From NCBI RefSeq assembly GCF_008727715.1, contig NZ_CP044218.1, positions 3,985,501 through 4,049,500 on the forward strand: 64,000 nucleotides of DNA, in the 5' to 3' direction. Of this stretch, positions 16,589-24,935 are shown in pieces. A program made the position numbers and the translations under genes. The first letter of the stretch is position 1. Every line of letters starts with the position of its first letter. The DNA is from Mesorhizobium terrae. Lineage in GTDB: Bacteria; Pseudomonadota; Alphaproteobacteria; Rhizobiales; Rhizobiaceae. The notes below the pieces were generated by a model. It had not been told where the DNA came from and searched no databases. It saw only the letters and a program-made list of their open reading frames with translations.

Positions 16589-17338
16589 TCAGCCGCCGAA
16601 GCGTTCCCAGCCCTTCGGGCCGAGATGTTCTTGCGGCGTGAAACGCATCTTATAGTTCATCTTGCGCGAGCCGTTGACCCAGTAGCCGAGATAGACATGG
16701 GGCAAGCCCATGGTCTTGGCGCGCTGGATATGGTCGAGGATCATGAAGGTGCCCAGCGAGCGCTCGTCCATCTCAGGGTCGAAATAGGAATAGACCATCG
16801 ACAGGCCGTCGGCCATCTTGTCGGTCAGCGCCACCGCAACCAGCGCGCCCTGGCCCTTGCCGGTGATGAAGGTGTCCGGCCCGCGCCGGCGGTATTCGAT
16901 GATCTTGGTGTCGACATGGGTGTCCTCGACCATCATGGCGTAGTCGAGCACCGTCATGTCCGACATGCCGCCCTTGCGGTGGCGGGCGTCGAGATAGGCG
17001 CGAAACAGCGAATACTGCTCCGTCGAGGGCTCGGCATCGTGCATGGTGCCGATCAGGTCCGCATTGTGCTGTTCGACGCGCCGCATGTTGCGGCTCGGCT
17101 CGAATTCCTGCGCCAGGATGCGGACCGACACGCAGGCGCGGCAGCTCTCGCAAGCCGGGCGATAGGCGATGTTCTGCGAACGCCTGAAACCGCCCTGGGT
17201 GAGCAGGTCGTTCATGTCCGAGGCCTTGTCGCCAACGAGGTGGGTGAAGACCTTTCGCTCGAACTGACCCTCGAGATAGGGGCATGGCGAAGGCGCGGTC
17301 AGGAAGAACTGCGGAGACTGGGTAGGATGCTGCGTCAT
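16589..17338 (-). CDS. bpt: Aspartate/glutamate leucyltransferase (bacterial R-transferase)
   Basis: 249 residues of the ATE/Bpt family. It has the N-terminal Cys-rich motif [13 protein letters not shown] and the C-terminal transferase domain with [20 protein letters not shown] then [12 protein letters not shown] and [20 protein letters not shown]. Bpt moves Leu from Leu-tRNA to proteins with N-terminal Asp or Glu, feeding the N-degron pathway to ClpAP via ClpS. Length and layout are normal for alphaproteobacteria. Confidence 0.93.
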   Translation of the reverse strand: MTQHPTQSPQFFLTAPSPCPYLEGQFERKVFTHLVGDKASDMNDLLTQGGFRRSQNIAYRPACESCRACVSVRILAQEFEPSRNMRRVEQHNADLIGTMHDAEPSTEQYSLFRAYLDARHRKGGMSDMTVLDYAMMVEDTHVDTKIIEYRRRGPDTFITGKGQGALVAVALTDKMADGLSMVYSYFDPEMDERSLGTFMILDHIQRAKTMGLPHVYLGYWVNGSRKMNYKMRFTPQEHLGPKGWERFGG

Positions 17339-17474
17339 CGCGCGTCGAAAGATGCTCCCACGAATCGCTCTACCTTGGCGCGTACGGCAGAAAATTCAAC
17401 AGGATTATCAAGCTTTCGGCCCGGCCGCCCCGCATAATCGGCAACCAGGCGAGCCGGCGCGTTCAAGGACGGCC

Positions 17475-17945
17475 TCAGCGATCGCTGCGGCTGACGACTG
17501 TGCCCAGCAGGAGGTCGTGCAGCGCGCGCTTGCGGTCCGAGAACAGGGTGACCAGGAGCACCAGCGGCGTCAAAAGCACATTGCCCGCCCAGAACAGCAC
17601 CGTATGGACCACGGCGGTCATGCCGTCGATCGGCGCGCCGTCCAGCCTGTCGAGGCGGATGCCCATTGCCCGCATGCCGAGCGTGGCCTGTTCGCGGCCG
17701 CCCAGCGTGTTCCAGATGTAGAGGACGGCTACCGCCGGTACCAGGAACGAGTACAGCATCCAGCCCAGGCCCAGCGTGATGATGCCGAGCAGGAAGACCA
17801 GGATGGCGAAAGGAATGGTCAGCAGGCCGACCACGATATAGTCGAGAATACAGGCAAACACCCGGCGCGAGCGCACGCCGTCATAGGCACGGACATCGTC
17901 CAGCCTGGAAGTGATGATCTCGCCGTCAAGCACGCGCGCGTTCAT
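17475..17945 (-). CDS. RDD family membrane protein
   Basis: 156 residues with two to three hydrophobic segments. It carries the RDD hallmarks: Arg and Asp in the first helix (RRVFACILDYIVV) and LGMRAMGIRLDRLDG before the last helices, ending RKRALHDLLLGTVVV-like with HDLLLGT. Function is unknown for most RDD proteins; some act as Na+/H+ antiporters. It lies 136 bases upstream of bpt in the same direction, possibly one transcription unit. Confidence 0.87.
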   Translation of the reverse strand: MNARVLDGEIITSRLDDVRAYDGVRSRRVFACILDYIVVGLLTIPFAILVFLLGIITLGLGWMLYSFLVPAVAVLYIWNTLGGREQATLGMRAMGIRLDRLDGAPIDGMTAVVHTVLFWAGNVLLTPLVLLVTLFSDRKRALHDLLLGTVVSRSDR

Positions 17946-18191
17946 GTCATATCCTCGTCATTCGGCGCGGTTTTCGTACCGGCCGGCTCAATCGAGATGG
18001 GGCGTGCCGGTCGCAGAATCAAGAGGCGCGTGTTACGGCGACGGTGAAATCTGGGTGGCGGGCCATCCGTGTTTCGCGTTTGCTTAAATCGGTTGAATGG
18101 ATGATGGCCAAAGCGCTAGCTTGATGTGATCGGGCGGCGCCGCGACCGGATATGAAGCGCGTCGCGAACCGCGGCGGGACAAGAGGGTTTT

Positions 18192-19583
18192 ATGGACTAC
18201 GACATGCTGGTCATCGGCAGCGGCCCGTCGGGTAGGCGCGCCGCCGTGCAATCGGCCAAGCTCGGCAAGCGTGTGCTGGTGGCCGATGCCGGCCGGCGCC
18301 TGGGCGGGGTTTCGGTGCATACCGGCACCATCCCCTCCAAGACCCTGCGCGAGACGGTGCTCAACCTGTCGGGCTGGCGCGAACGCGGCTTCTACGGTCG
18401 CGGTTACCGGGTCAAGCAGGACATCTCCATCGGCGACTTGATCGAACGCCTGCACAAGACCCTCGACCACGAGGTCGAGGTGCTGCAGCACCAGTTCATG
18501 CGCAATGCGGTCAAGAGCGCGCGCGCCATGGTGCGGTTTCTCGGTCCCAATCGCGCCAGCCTCACCACCGATACCGGCGACTACAGCGAGATCGGCTTCG
18601 CCAATGCCCTGATCGCGGTGGGCACGCGGCCGCATCGCCCGGCCGAGGTGCCGTTCGACAAGAAGCGTGTGTTCGACAGCGACGAGATGCTCGAACTGTC
18701 GCAGCTGCCGCGTTCGCTGACGGTGATCGGCGCCGGCGTCATCGGCGTCGAATACGCCACCATCTTTTCGGCGCTCGACGTGCCGGTGACGCTGGTCGAG
18801 CCGCGCGACACGATTCTCGATTTCGTCGACCGCGAGATCGTCGACGACTTCATCCACCAGATGCGCGACCGCGGCATGACCATCCGGCTGGGCAGCAGCG
18901 TCAAGGAGGTGAAGTCTGGACAGGATTTCGCCGAGGTGACGCTTGCGGATGGCCGCAGCATCCGCTCCGAAATGGTGCTCTACGCCGCCGGCCGCAGCGG
19001 CAATGTCGGCAGTCTCGGGCTTGAGGCCGTCGGCATCGAGGCCGATGCCCGCGGCCGCATCAAGGTCGACCCGCACACGTTCCAGACCACGGTGGTGCCG
19101 AATATCTACGCCACCGGCGACGTCATCGGTTTTCCGAGCCTCGCCTCGACATCCATGGAGCAGGGCCGGGTGGCCGCATGCCATGCCTTCGGCGTGGCGC
19201 TGCCGCCGCCGCCAGAAACGTTTCCCTATGGCATCTACGCGGTGCCGGAAATCTCCACGGTCGGCCAGTCGGAAGAGCAGGTGCGCGCCAGCGGCGTTGC
19301 CTATGAAGTCGGTGTCGCGCGGTTCCGCGAGACGTCGCGCGGCCACATCATGGGCGTCAATTCGGGCTTCCTGAAGTTGCTCTTCTCGCTGGAGACGCGC
19401 CGGCTGCTCGGAGCGCATATTGTCGGCGAGGGCGCGACCGAGCTGATCCATATCGGCCAGGCAGTCATCAATCTCGGCGGCACGATCGATTTCTTCGTCA
19501 ACAACACCTTCAACTATCCGACGTTGGCCGAAGCCTACAAGATCGCCGGGCTGGATGCCTGGAACCGGATGGGCCAGGGCTAA
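18192..19583 (+). CDS. sthA: Soluble pyridine nucleotide transhydrogenase
   Basis: 463 residues of the flavoprotein disulfide reductase family: FAD-binding GSGPSGRRAA at the N terminus, NAD(P)-binding VIGAGVIGVEYATIF near residue 180, second FAD motif NIYATGDVIGFPSLA, and a C-terminal dimerisation domain. The redox disulfide of the family (CxxxxC) is replaced by GVSVHTGTIPSK, as in SthA proteins, which lack it. SthA is a cytosolic FAD enzyme that re-oxidises NADPH with NAD+. It is flanked by unrelated genes and probably transcribed alone. Confidence 0.92.
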   Translation: MDYDMLVIGSGPSGRRAAVQSAKLGKRVLVADAGRRLGGVSVHTGTIPSKTLRETVLNLSGWRERGFYGRGYRVKQDISIGDLIERLHKTLDHEVEVLQHQFMRNAVKSARAMVRFLGPNRASLTTDTGDYSEIGFANALIAVGTRPHRPAEVPFDKKRVFDSDEMLELSQLPRSLTVIGAGVIGVEYATIFSALDVPVTLVEPRDTILDFVDREIVDDFIHQMRDRGMTIRLGSSVKEVKSGQDFAEVTLADGRSIRSEMVLYAAGRSGNVGSLGLEAVGIEADARGRIKVDPHTFQTTVVPNIYATGDVIGFPSLASTSMEQGRVAACHAFGVALPPPPETFPYGIYAVPEISTVGQSEEQVRASGVAYEVGVARFRETSRGHIMGVNSGFLKLLFSLETRRLLGAHIVGEGATELIHIGQAVINLGGTIDFFVNNTFNYPTLAEAYKIAGLDAWNRMGQG

Positions 19584-19607
19584 GGCCCGCCCCTTGCCGC
19601 GCCCGGC

Positions 19608-20678
19608 CTAGCGTGGCGCGGCGGCCGATGTCCGCACGATCAGTTCGAACGGCAGTTCCTGCCTGCGTAGGGCATCGCTCGGGTCGAGGATGGCACGTGC
19701 GGCGCGGCGGCCCATCTCGATGATCGGCTGGGCAATGGTCGTCAGTGGCGGTTCGCAGCGGGCGGATTCCGGCACGCCGTCGAAACCGATGATAGAAACA
19801 TCGCCCGGCACCGACAATCCGCGCTCCTTCAGCCAGTCGATCGCGATCATGGCGATGCGGTCGGACATGGCGAGCAATGCCGTGGGCGGCTGCGGCCGGT
19901 CGAACATGTAGTTCAGACTGGCGTGCACGGTCGGCACGTCGTTGCCGGTCTCATAGATCGGCACGCTCCCCGCATCGATGCCGGCGTGGGAAAGGGCTTC
20001 CAGATAGCCGGTCAGGCGGTCGCGCGTGCCGGAATAGGTGGCGCCTTGCGCGCGGGCGGCGGTAACCGGCCCGGTGCTGCCTTCGGCGAAATGCAGCGCA
20101 AGGATACCGAAACGGCGATGGCCAAAGGCCAGCAGATGCTCGGCCGCCAGTTTGGCGCCGGCCCTGTTGTCGACGCCGATGGCCGAGGTTGCGCCCTCGT
20201 CGAAGGCGAAATCGAGCACGACAAAGGGAAGCTTGCGCTCGCGGGTCAGTTTCACCGGTTGCCAGTTGCCTTCGACGCAGAAGACGATGAAGCCGTCGAC
20301 CAGTGCGCTCTGGATGTTCCAGGCGAGATGTTCGCCGTTGATGGCCGAGACCAGCGACAGGCCGGCACCGGTGGCATCGCAAATCTCGGAAATGCCGGAC
20401 ATCACCACGCGGGCGAAGGGGTCGTCGAAGAAATAGGAGAGGGGCTGCGCGGTGGCGACGCCGATGGCGTTGACCTTGCCAGCGCGCAACAGCCGTCCCT
20501 TGGGATCAGGCCCCGTATAGCCAAGCGCGTCCGCCGCGGCTTTCACCCGTTCGCGCACTTCCTCGCGCACGATCTCGGGGTGGCTGAAAACGTTGGAGGC
20601 AGTGCCATGCGAAACACCGGCGGCCTTGGCGACATCCGCCAGCCTGATCGGCTTGATCGCCGTCGCCTGTCTCGCCAT
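19608..20678 (-). CDS. LacI-family transcriptional regulator
   Basis: 356 residues. The N-terminal helix-turn-helix is IRLADVAKAAGVSHGTASNV with hinge LLRAGKVNAIGV, then a periplasmic-binding-protein-like effector domain. The second ATG (20678) was preferred because aaaggag then stands 7 bases from it, against 1 base for ATG 20684. LacI family members usually bind sugars or nucleosides as inducers. No sugar operon adjoins it; the divergent gene is a 46-residue ORF behind a promoter with two LacI-type half-palindromes. Confidence 0.9.
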   Translation of the reverse strand: MARQATAIKPIRLADVAKAAGVSHGTASNVFSHPEIVREEVRERVKAAADALGYTGPDPKGRLLRAGKVNAIGVATAQPLSYFFDDPFARVVMSGISEICDATGAGLSLVSAINGEHLAWNIQSALVDGFIVFCVEGNWQPVKLTRERKLPFVVLDFAFDEGATSAIGVDNRAGAKLAAEHLLAFGHRRFGILALHFAEGSTGPVTAARAQGATYSGTRDRLTGYLEALSHAGIDAGSVPIYETGNDVPTVHASLNYMFDRPQPPTALLAMSDRIAMIAIDWLKERGLSVPGDVSIIGFDGVPESARCEPPLTTIAQPIIEMGRRAARAILDPSDALRRQELPFELIVRTSAAAPR

Positions 20679-20871
20679 AGGCATGCTCCTTTGCCGTTAA
20701 GGGTGCCGGGTTGCCTCGGCGCCGTCGGTCGCGTAGGCGACCCATTACCGCCAACCACTCGTGCACTTTCCGTTACCTTGAGGCAGCGGCAGAAGTCGTC
20801 TGGCGGATCAGCGTGTCATTCTTCTAGTTAGTCGGCGAGCAGCGCAATCCCAAGGCTTTTTAGCAGATTTC

Positions 20872-20885
20872 TTGAATCGATCCAG
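20872..20885. promoter_or_regulatory. LacI-type operator, distal copy
   Basis: ttgaatcgatccag, a LacI-type element with central CG. The left half ttgaatc and the complement of the right half match at 5 of 7 positions. It lies just upstream of the -35 of the rightward promoter and 49 bases from a near-identical proximal copy. Confidence 0.6.
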
Positions 20886-20892
20886 TTTCTCC

Positions 20893-20921
20893 TTGACGGG
20901 CAGGAGTGGTCGAGCGATATT
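20893..20921 (+). promoter_or_regulatory. Sigma-70-like promoter for the 46-residue gene
   Basis: -35 ttgacg (20893-20898), a 17-base spacer, then gatatt (20916-20921). The predicted start of transcription near 20928 is inside the proximal operator, so a bound LacI dimer would block it. Confidence 0.55.
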
Positions 20922-20934
20922 TGAATCGATCCAA
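20921..20934. promoter_or_regulatory. LacI-type operator, proximal copy
   Basis: ttgaatcgatccaa, palindromic about the central CG with 6 of 7 matching positions. It overlaps the end of the -10 and the likely transcription start, a classic repressing position. The pair at 49-base spacing could be bridged by a LacI tetramer or two dimers. Confidence 0.65.
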
Positions 20935-21005
20935 TTCTGTGTATTTCGAGCTCGGGCCGATCCAGGGCCGGGCCGAATCCGACATCATCTCGAAGGAAAA
21001 GCAGC

Positions 21006-21146
21006 ATGCATCCGATCGATTATCTGTTCGACGAACTGTATCGCAGCTACTGGGGCATTCCTCCGGTGTCCGAGAAGCGCAAGGCTGCCCGCCGCGACCG
21101 GTTGGCGATGCTTGGCTTCGATGCCGTCCGCCGCAAGCGGCGCTGA
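21006..21146 (+). CDS. Small protein of 46 residues, function unknown
   Basis: ATG 21006 to TGA 21144-21146 encodes MHPIDYLFDELYRSYWGIPP... with a tail rich in Arg and Lys (DAVRRKRR). aagga stands 8 bases before the ATG. The first 20 residues are acidic and aromatic, the second half strongly basic; there is no signal or membrane span. It lies behind the promoter with two LacI-type operators, about 330 bases divergent from the LacI gene. I recognise no family. Expression is inferred from its promoter and ribosome-binding site. Confidence 0.6.
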   Translation: MHPIDYLFDELYRSYWGIPPVSEKRKAARRDRLAMLGFDAVRRKRR

Positions 21147-21193
21147 GCCGTTGCCGGCGGATCTGCGGGACAGGGAATAGAGAACAGAGAAGG

Positions 21194-22381
21194 TTACGGT
21201 CTAGCCGGCGCGCCTTGCAGCCGTCGACGGGAGACCAGCAGCGGTACGCACAGGAGGTAGAGGGCGGCGCCGCCGATCCAGACCAGCCCCGGGAAGGTGG
21301 CGCGCGTGGCGAAGTAGCCGGTTGAAATCGCCAGCGGCGCGACCACCGAGGCGAGGCTGGTCAAGCCGGCAAGCACGCCCTGCAGGCGGCCCTGATTGTT
21401 CTCGTCCACTTCGGCCGTCATCAACGATTGTAGCACCGGCGCGCCGATACCGCCGAGGCAGAGCAGCGGCAGCAACATGAAAGCCATCCAGCCACGCGTT
21501 GCTAGGCCGACTAGCACATAGGCGGCGCTGTCGGCGGCGATGCTGACGAGCAGAGCTTTTTTCTCGCCCAGCCTTTCGCTGACCGGCCCGGCGACGAATG
21601 CCTGCGCCAGGGCGTGGAACAGGCCGAACAAGGCAAGCGAGATGCCGACGGTCAGCGGGTCCCAGGCGAACTTGTCCTCGACATAGACGACCCAGATCGT
21701 GCCGCCGACTTCGCCGATCATCGTCAGCAACACGGCAGTGCCCAGCAAAGGCAGCAACAGCGGAAAGCCGAATGCCCAGCGCAAGGGCGCGAAGGGATTG
21801 AGGGAAACGGTCGCCATTTCGCGGTCGCGGCGCTTCGGCTCCTTCAGCACAAAAAGGGCGATCAGCAAGGTGATGCCGTTCAAGGCCGCGGCAACGAGGA
21901 ATGGCGCGCGGGTCCAGACGCCTCCGAGAAGGCCGCCTATCGCCGGGCCGGCGATGAAGCCGATGCCGAAGGCCGCGCCAAGCTGTCCAAAGCGCCGAGC
22001 GCGCTGCTCTTCCGGCGTGACGTCGGCGATGTAGGCCGATGCGACCGCCGAAACGGCACCGGTTATTCCGGCGATCGCGCGGCCGACGAACAGCAACCAC
22101 AGCGTCGGGGCCACGGTCATGAACAGATAATCGACAGCCGCGCCGGCCAGCGACATCAACAGCAGCGGTCGACGCCCGAAGCGGTCGGACAAAGCGCCGA
22201 GCAGCGGCGCGAAGACGAACTGCATCAATGCATAGAGCGCGAGGAACGCCCCGTAGCGCCAGCCGAGGTCGCCGGTATGGCCAACCTCGCGCAGCAATTG
22301 CGGGATGACCGGCATGGTCAGCCCGATGCCGGTTGCGGTGAGGGCGACCGTGGCCAGAATGACGGCGATGGGGCGGTTCAT
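21194..22381 (-). CDS. tetA: TetA-like MFS efflux transporter (TCR/Tet family)
   Basis: 395 residues, 12 predicted transmembrane helices. The motif A segment GALSDRFGRRPLLL after helix 2 and the Tet-like opening VILATVALTATGIGLTMPVI then PQLLREVG are clear, with IADVTPEEQRARRFG later. TetA proteins exchange the Mg-tetracycline complex for a proton. ATG 22381 was preferred over an upstream start, which would lie inside the operator. The layout (divergent TetR, two tet-like operators) matches mobile tet cassettes, but GC content is like the neighbours, so the gene may be native and its substrate different. Confidence 0.85.
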   Translation of the reverse strand: MNRPIAVILATVALTATGIGLTMPVIPQLLREVGHTGDLGWRYGAFLALYALMQFVFAPLLGALSDRFGRRPLLLMSLAGAAVDYLFMTVAPTLWLLFVGRAIAGITGAVSAVASAYIADVTPEEQRARRFGQLGAAFGIGFIAGPAIGGLLGGVWTRAPFLVAAALNGITLLIALFVLKEPKRRDREMATVSLNPFAPLRWAFGFPLLLPLLGTAVLLTMIGEVGGTIWVVYVEDKFAWDPLTVGISLALFGLFHALAQAFVAGPVSERLGEKKALLVSIAADSAAYVLVGLATRGWMAFMLLPLLCLGGIGAPVLQSLMTAEVDENNQGRLQGVLAGLTSLASVVAPLAISTGYFATRATFPGLVWIGGAALYLLCVPLLVSRRRLQGAPARP

Positions 22382-22393
22382 GGATTGCTCAAA

Positions 22394-22410
22394 ATTTATC
22401 AGTGATAAAT
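22394..22410. promoter_or_regulatory. tet-like operator adjacent to tetA
   Basis: Perfect 17-bp palindrome atttatcagtgataaat, with the same tatcagtgata core as classical tetO2. It ends 13 bases before the TetA start codon. Confidence 0.8.
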
Positions 22411-22412
22411 TC

Positions 22413-22429
22413 ACTTATCATTGATAAAT
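22413..22429. promoter_or_regulatory. tet-like operator adjacent to tetR
   Basis: acttatcattgataaat, near-perfect palindrome with the tatcattgata core of classical tetO1. It lies 2 bases from the first operator and 40 bases before the TetR start. Confidence 0.8.
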
Positions 22430-22468
22430 TCCAGATGCAATGCAGCTCGCAATGATCCGGAGGCGAGA

Positions 22469-23101
22469 ATGAAGGTCGACCGCGCGCGCATCATCGACGA
22501 GGCGCTGAAGCTGCTCAACGAGGTTGGCGTGGATATGCTTTCAACGCGCCTGCTTGCCGAGCGGCTTCAGGTGCGGCAGCCGGCCTTGTATTGGCATTTC
22601 AAGAACAAGCGTGCGTTGCTGGACGCGATGAACAAAGAGATCCTGGAGCGCGGCCATGACAGCCGGCTGCCGCATGCGGACGAGGACTGGCAGCATTATC
22701 TGGCACAGAACACGCGCAGTTTTCGTGCCGCGCTGCTTGCCTACCGCGACGCCGGCCGGGTGCATGCCGGCACCGAAGCCGAGCCCGACGAGATGCAGGA
22801 CATCGAGGCGAAAATCGCCTTCCTGGTCGCGCAGGGTATCGATGCCGGCGAGGCGATGATGTTGTTCATCGCCCTTGGGCGCTACACGCTTGGTTGCGTC
22901 ATCGAAGAGCAGGCCGATTTTCCGGAAGGGCCGGGCCGGGGCGCGGAACTCGACGGCGCGGCGCGCGACTATCCTTTGACGGCAGCGGGTCTGGCGCATT
23001 ACCGCGAAGGTGGGCATGCCGCCTTGTTCGAGGCGGGCTTGCGGTTCATCCTCGATGGCGCGGCGGCGCAGCTTGCCAGCGCGGCTGTCTCAAAGCCCTA
23101 G
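22469..23101 (+). CDS. tetR: Tetracycline-repressor-type TetR regulator
   Basis: 210 residues. N-terminal helix-turn-helix RLLAERLQVRQPALYWHFKN is close to true Tet repressors, and the C-terminal domain aligns with them (SFRAALLAYRDAGRVHAGTE; IALGRYTLGCVIEEQ). Positions matching TetR His64, Asn82, Phe86, His100, Thr103 and Glu147 look conserved; that matching Gln116 looks like Lys (AKIAF). ggagg stands 7 bases before ATG 22469. The stop overlaps the convergent DUF423 gene by four bases. Confidence 0.9.
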   Translation: MKVDRARIIDEALKLLNEVGVDMLSTRLLAERLQVRQPALYWHFKNKRALLDAMNKEILERGHDSRLPHADEDWQHYLAQNTRSFRAALLAYRDAGRVHAGTEAEPDEMQDIEAKIAFLVAQGIDAGEAMMLFIALGRYTLGCVIEEQADFPEGPGRGAELDGAARDYPLTAAGLAHYREGGHAALFEAGLRFILDGAAAQLASAAVSKP

Positions 23102-23469
23102 GCCTTCGAACGTATAAGCGCCGAAGCGGCAACGACCAGCCAGCCGAGGATCAGCAGCGAACCGCCAACCGGTGCCGCGAAGGGCACAAGCCGGCCGCCG
23201 AGGAAATCGCGAGCGAGCAGGTCGCCGCAAAACAACACCAGCCCCACCAGCAGCACGAAGCCACCGATGCGCAGCAGCCGGTTGCCGCCGACCAGGCCGA
23301 TGGCGAGCAGGACCGCCGCATGCGCGAGCAGAAATGACGCCACGGTTCCGGTAAAAGCCCCGCCGAGATGAGCGGCGGCGGCAGACAGCGCGACACCGGC
23401 CGCGCCGCAGAGGCCGCCGGCAAGCACCAGCGGCGAACAGGGTTCGAAGGCGAAGCGGGAAGGGCTCAT
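23098..23469 (-). CDS. DUF423 family membrane protein
   Basis: 123 residues from ATG 23469 (a TTG two codons upstream is the alternative). Four hydrophobic helices with the DUF423 features AAHLGG near the first loop and PVGGSLLILGWLVVAASAL at the C-terminal end. Function is unknown; homologues such as YwdK and YgdD are small inner-membrane proteins. It lies downstream of and in the same direction as the MFS gene. Confidence 0.85.
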   Translation of the reverse strand: MSPSRFAFEPCSPLVLAGGLCGAAGVALSAAAAHLGGAFTGTVASFLLAHAAVLLAIGLVGGNRLLRIGGFVLLVGLVLFCGDLLARDFLGGRLVPFAAPVGGSLLILGWLVVAASALIRSKA

Positions 23470-23578
23470 CGGCAAGGCTCGGTCTCGTTGCGGGGCGGGC
23501 GTTCGAATTCAAAAAGCAAAGGCACTTTCGGAAGAAAGCGCCTCTGGCTCTTCGCCGCAACATCGCACGCTTCTGGCC

Positions 23579-24817
23579 TCAGGCGGGCTGCGGCTGTTGG
23601 TAGCGGGCGCGCACGACCCAGTTGTAGAAAGCGCCGAGCGCCAGAAGCACGGCGGTCGACAGGAACACGGCGCGCATGCCGAAATGGCCGCCGACAAAGC
23701 CGCCGAGCACCGGTCCCGCGACCTGGCCGATATATTGCGCCGAGATGGAATAGCCGAGCACATTGCCGCCGACGCCGTCCGGCACATTGTGGCGGATGAT
23801 GCTTGTGACCGAGGGCAAAAGCCCGCCCAGCGCCAGCCCCATCAGGAAGCGCAAAACGATCAGCTGCCAGCTTTCGGTGACGAAGGCCTGCGGGATCAGC
23901 AGCAGTGCCGCGACCGCCAGCGCGCCGGTGATGACGGTCCAGTGGCCGACGCGGTCGGCCAGTCTGCCGAGCCTTGGCGCCGACAGGATCGCGCCAAGTG
24001 CGGCCGCCGACATGACGAAGCCGGCGACCAGCGTCACCCTTGCCGGATCGGGAACCAGTTCGGCGACATAGACGGTGATGATCGGCTCGATCGACATGGT
24101 GGCGAACATCAACAGCATGCCGGTCGCCAGCATCGCCACAATCGGCCGCTTGTCGGGAAGCTGCGACCAGCCGCCTTGCGTCTGCTTCCGCGCGCCTGTC
24201 GTCGCCGGGCGCCGCTCTTCCTTGATCAGCAAGGTCGTGGCCAGAAACGCCAGGAAGATGACGCCGCCAGCAATCAGGAAGGTGGCGCGAATGCCGATGC
24301 GGGGCGGCAGGCCGCCGCCGATCAGCGGGCCGACCAGATTGCCGGCCATGATGCCGGCTGAAAGCATGCCCAGGGCCCAGCCGGAACGATCCTTCGGCGT
24401 CTGCATGGCGACCAGAATGGTCGAGCCGGACGAATAACCGCCAGCCAGGCCGATCAGCAGGCGCAATGCCACCAGTTGCCAGACATCCTGCACCATGCCC
24501 ATCAGCGACATGCACACGGCCATGCCGAAGCTTGCCCGCACCAGCATCACCTTGCGGCCGTAGCGGTCGCCCAGTCGCCCCCACAGCGGCGCGACCAGCG
24601 CCGCGGCCAGAAAGGTGGCGCCATAAGCAATGCCGGACCATTGCACGATGGCGGCGCGGTCGCTGACGCCCAGTTCCTCGACATAGAGCGGCAGGAAAGG
24701 CAACAGCAGCGTCATCGCCACCAGCGTGGTGAAGGAGCCGATCAGGCAGACGACCAGATTGCGGCGCCAATGGACATTGTAGCCTGCATCGGCGGACGCG
24801 GCGTTTTCATTCGGCAT
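23579..24817 (-). CDS. MFS multidrug efflux transporter (MdtG-like)
   Basis: 412 residues with 12 predicted helices. Motif A appears as GRLGDRYGRKVMLV. The sequence around ATFLAAALVAPLWG, RLLIGLAGGYSSGSTILVAM and LGMLSAGIMAGNLVGPLIGG resembles the MdtG/YfmO drug-efflux group. The divergent GntR gene and the palindrome between them suggest it is GntR-regulated. ATG 24817 was preferred over GTG 24832. Confidence 0.87.
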   Translation of the reverse strand: MPNENAASADAGYNVHWRRNLVVCLIGSFTTLVAMTLLLPFLPLYVEELGVSDRAAIVQWSGIAYGATFLAAALVAPLWGRLGDRYGRKVMLVRASFGMAVCMSLMGMVQDVWQLVALRLLIGLAGGYSSGSTILVAMQTPKDRSGWALGMLSAGIMAGNLVGPLIGGGLPPRIGIRATFLIAGGVIFLAFLATTLLIKEERRPATTGARKQTQGGWSQLPDKRPIVAMLATGMLLMFATMSIEPIITVYVAELVPDPARVTLVAGFVMSAAALGAILSAPRLGRLADRVGHWTVITGALAVAALLLIPQAFVTESWQLIVLRFLMGLALGGLLPSVTSIIRHNVPDGVGGNVLGYSISAQYIGQVAGPVLGGFVGGHFGMRAVFLSTAVLLALGAFYNWVVRARYQQPQPA

Positions 24818-24858
24818 GTCGGCGCTCTTCACTGCGGCTTGTTTCGTATGCCGCTTTG

Positions 24859-24877
24859 GGATACCAAATTGGTATCC
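24859..24877. promoter_or_regulatory. GntR-type operator between divergent MFS and GntR genes
   Basis: Perfect 19-bp inverted repeat ggataccaaattggtatcc: arms ggatacc and ggtatcc around aaatt. It lies 41 bases from the MFS start and 58 from the GntR start. The inner GGTATCC/GGATACC halves resemble operators of the FadR subfamily (a GT-Nx-AC core). Confidence 0.75.
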
Positions 24878-24935
24878 GTATCGGACGCGCCTTGCGTCCT
24901 GTCAATGGGCCAGGATTGAAGAGAGCGGTTCGGCG

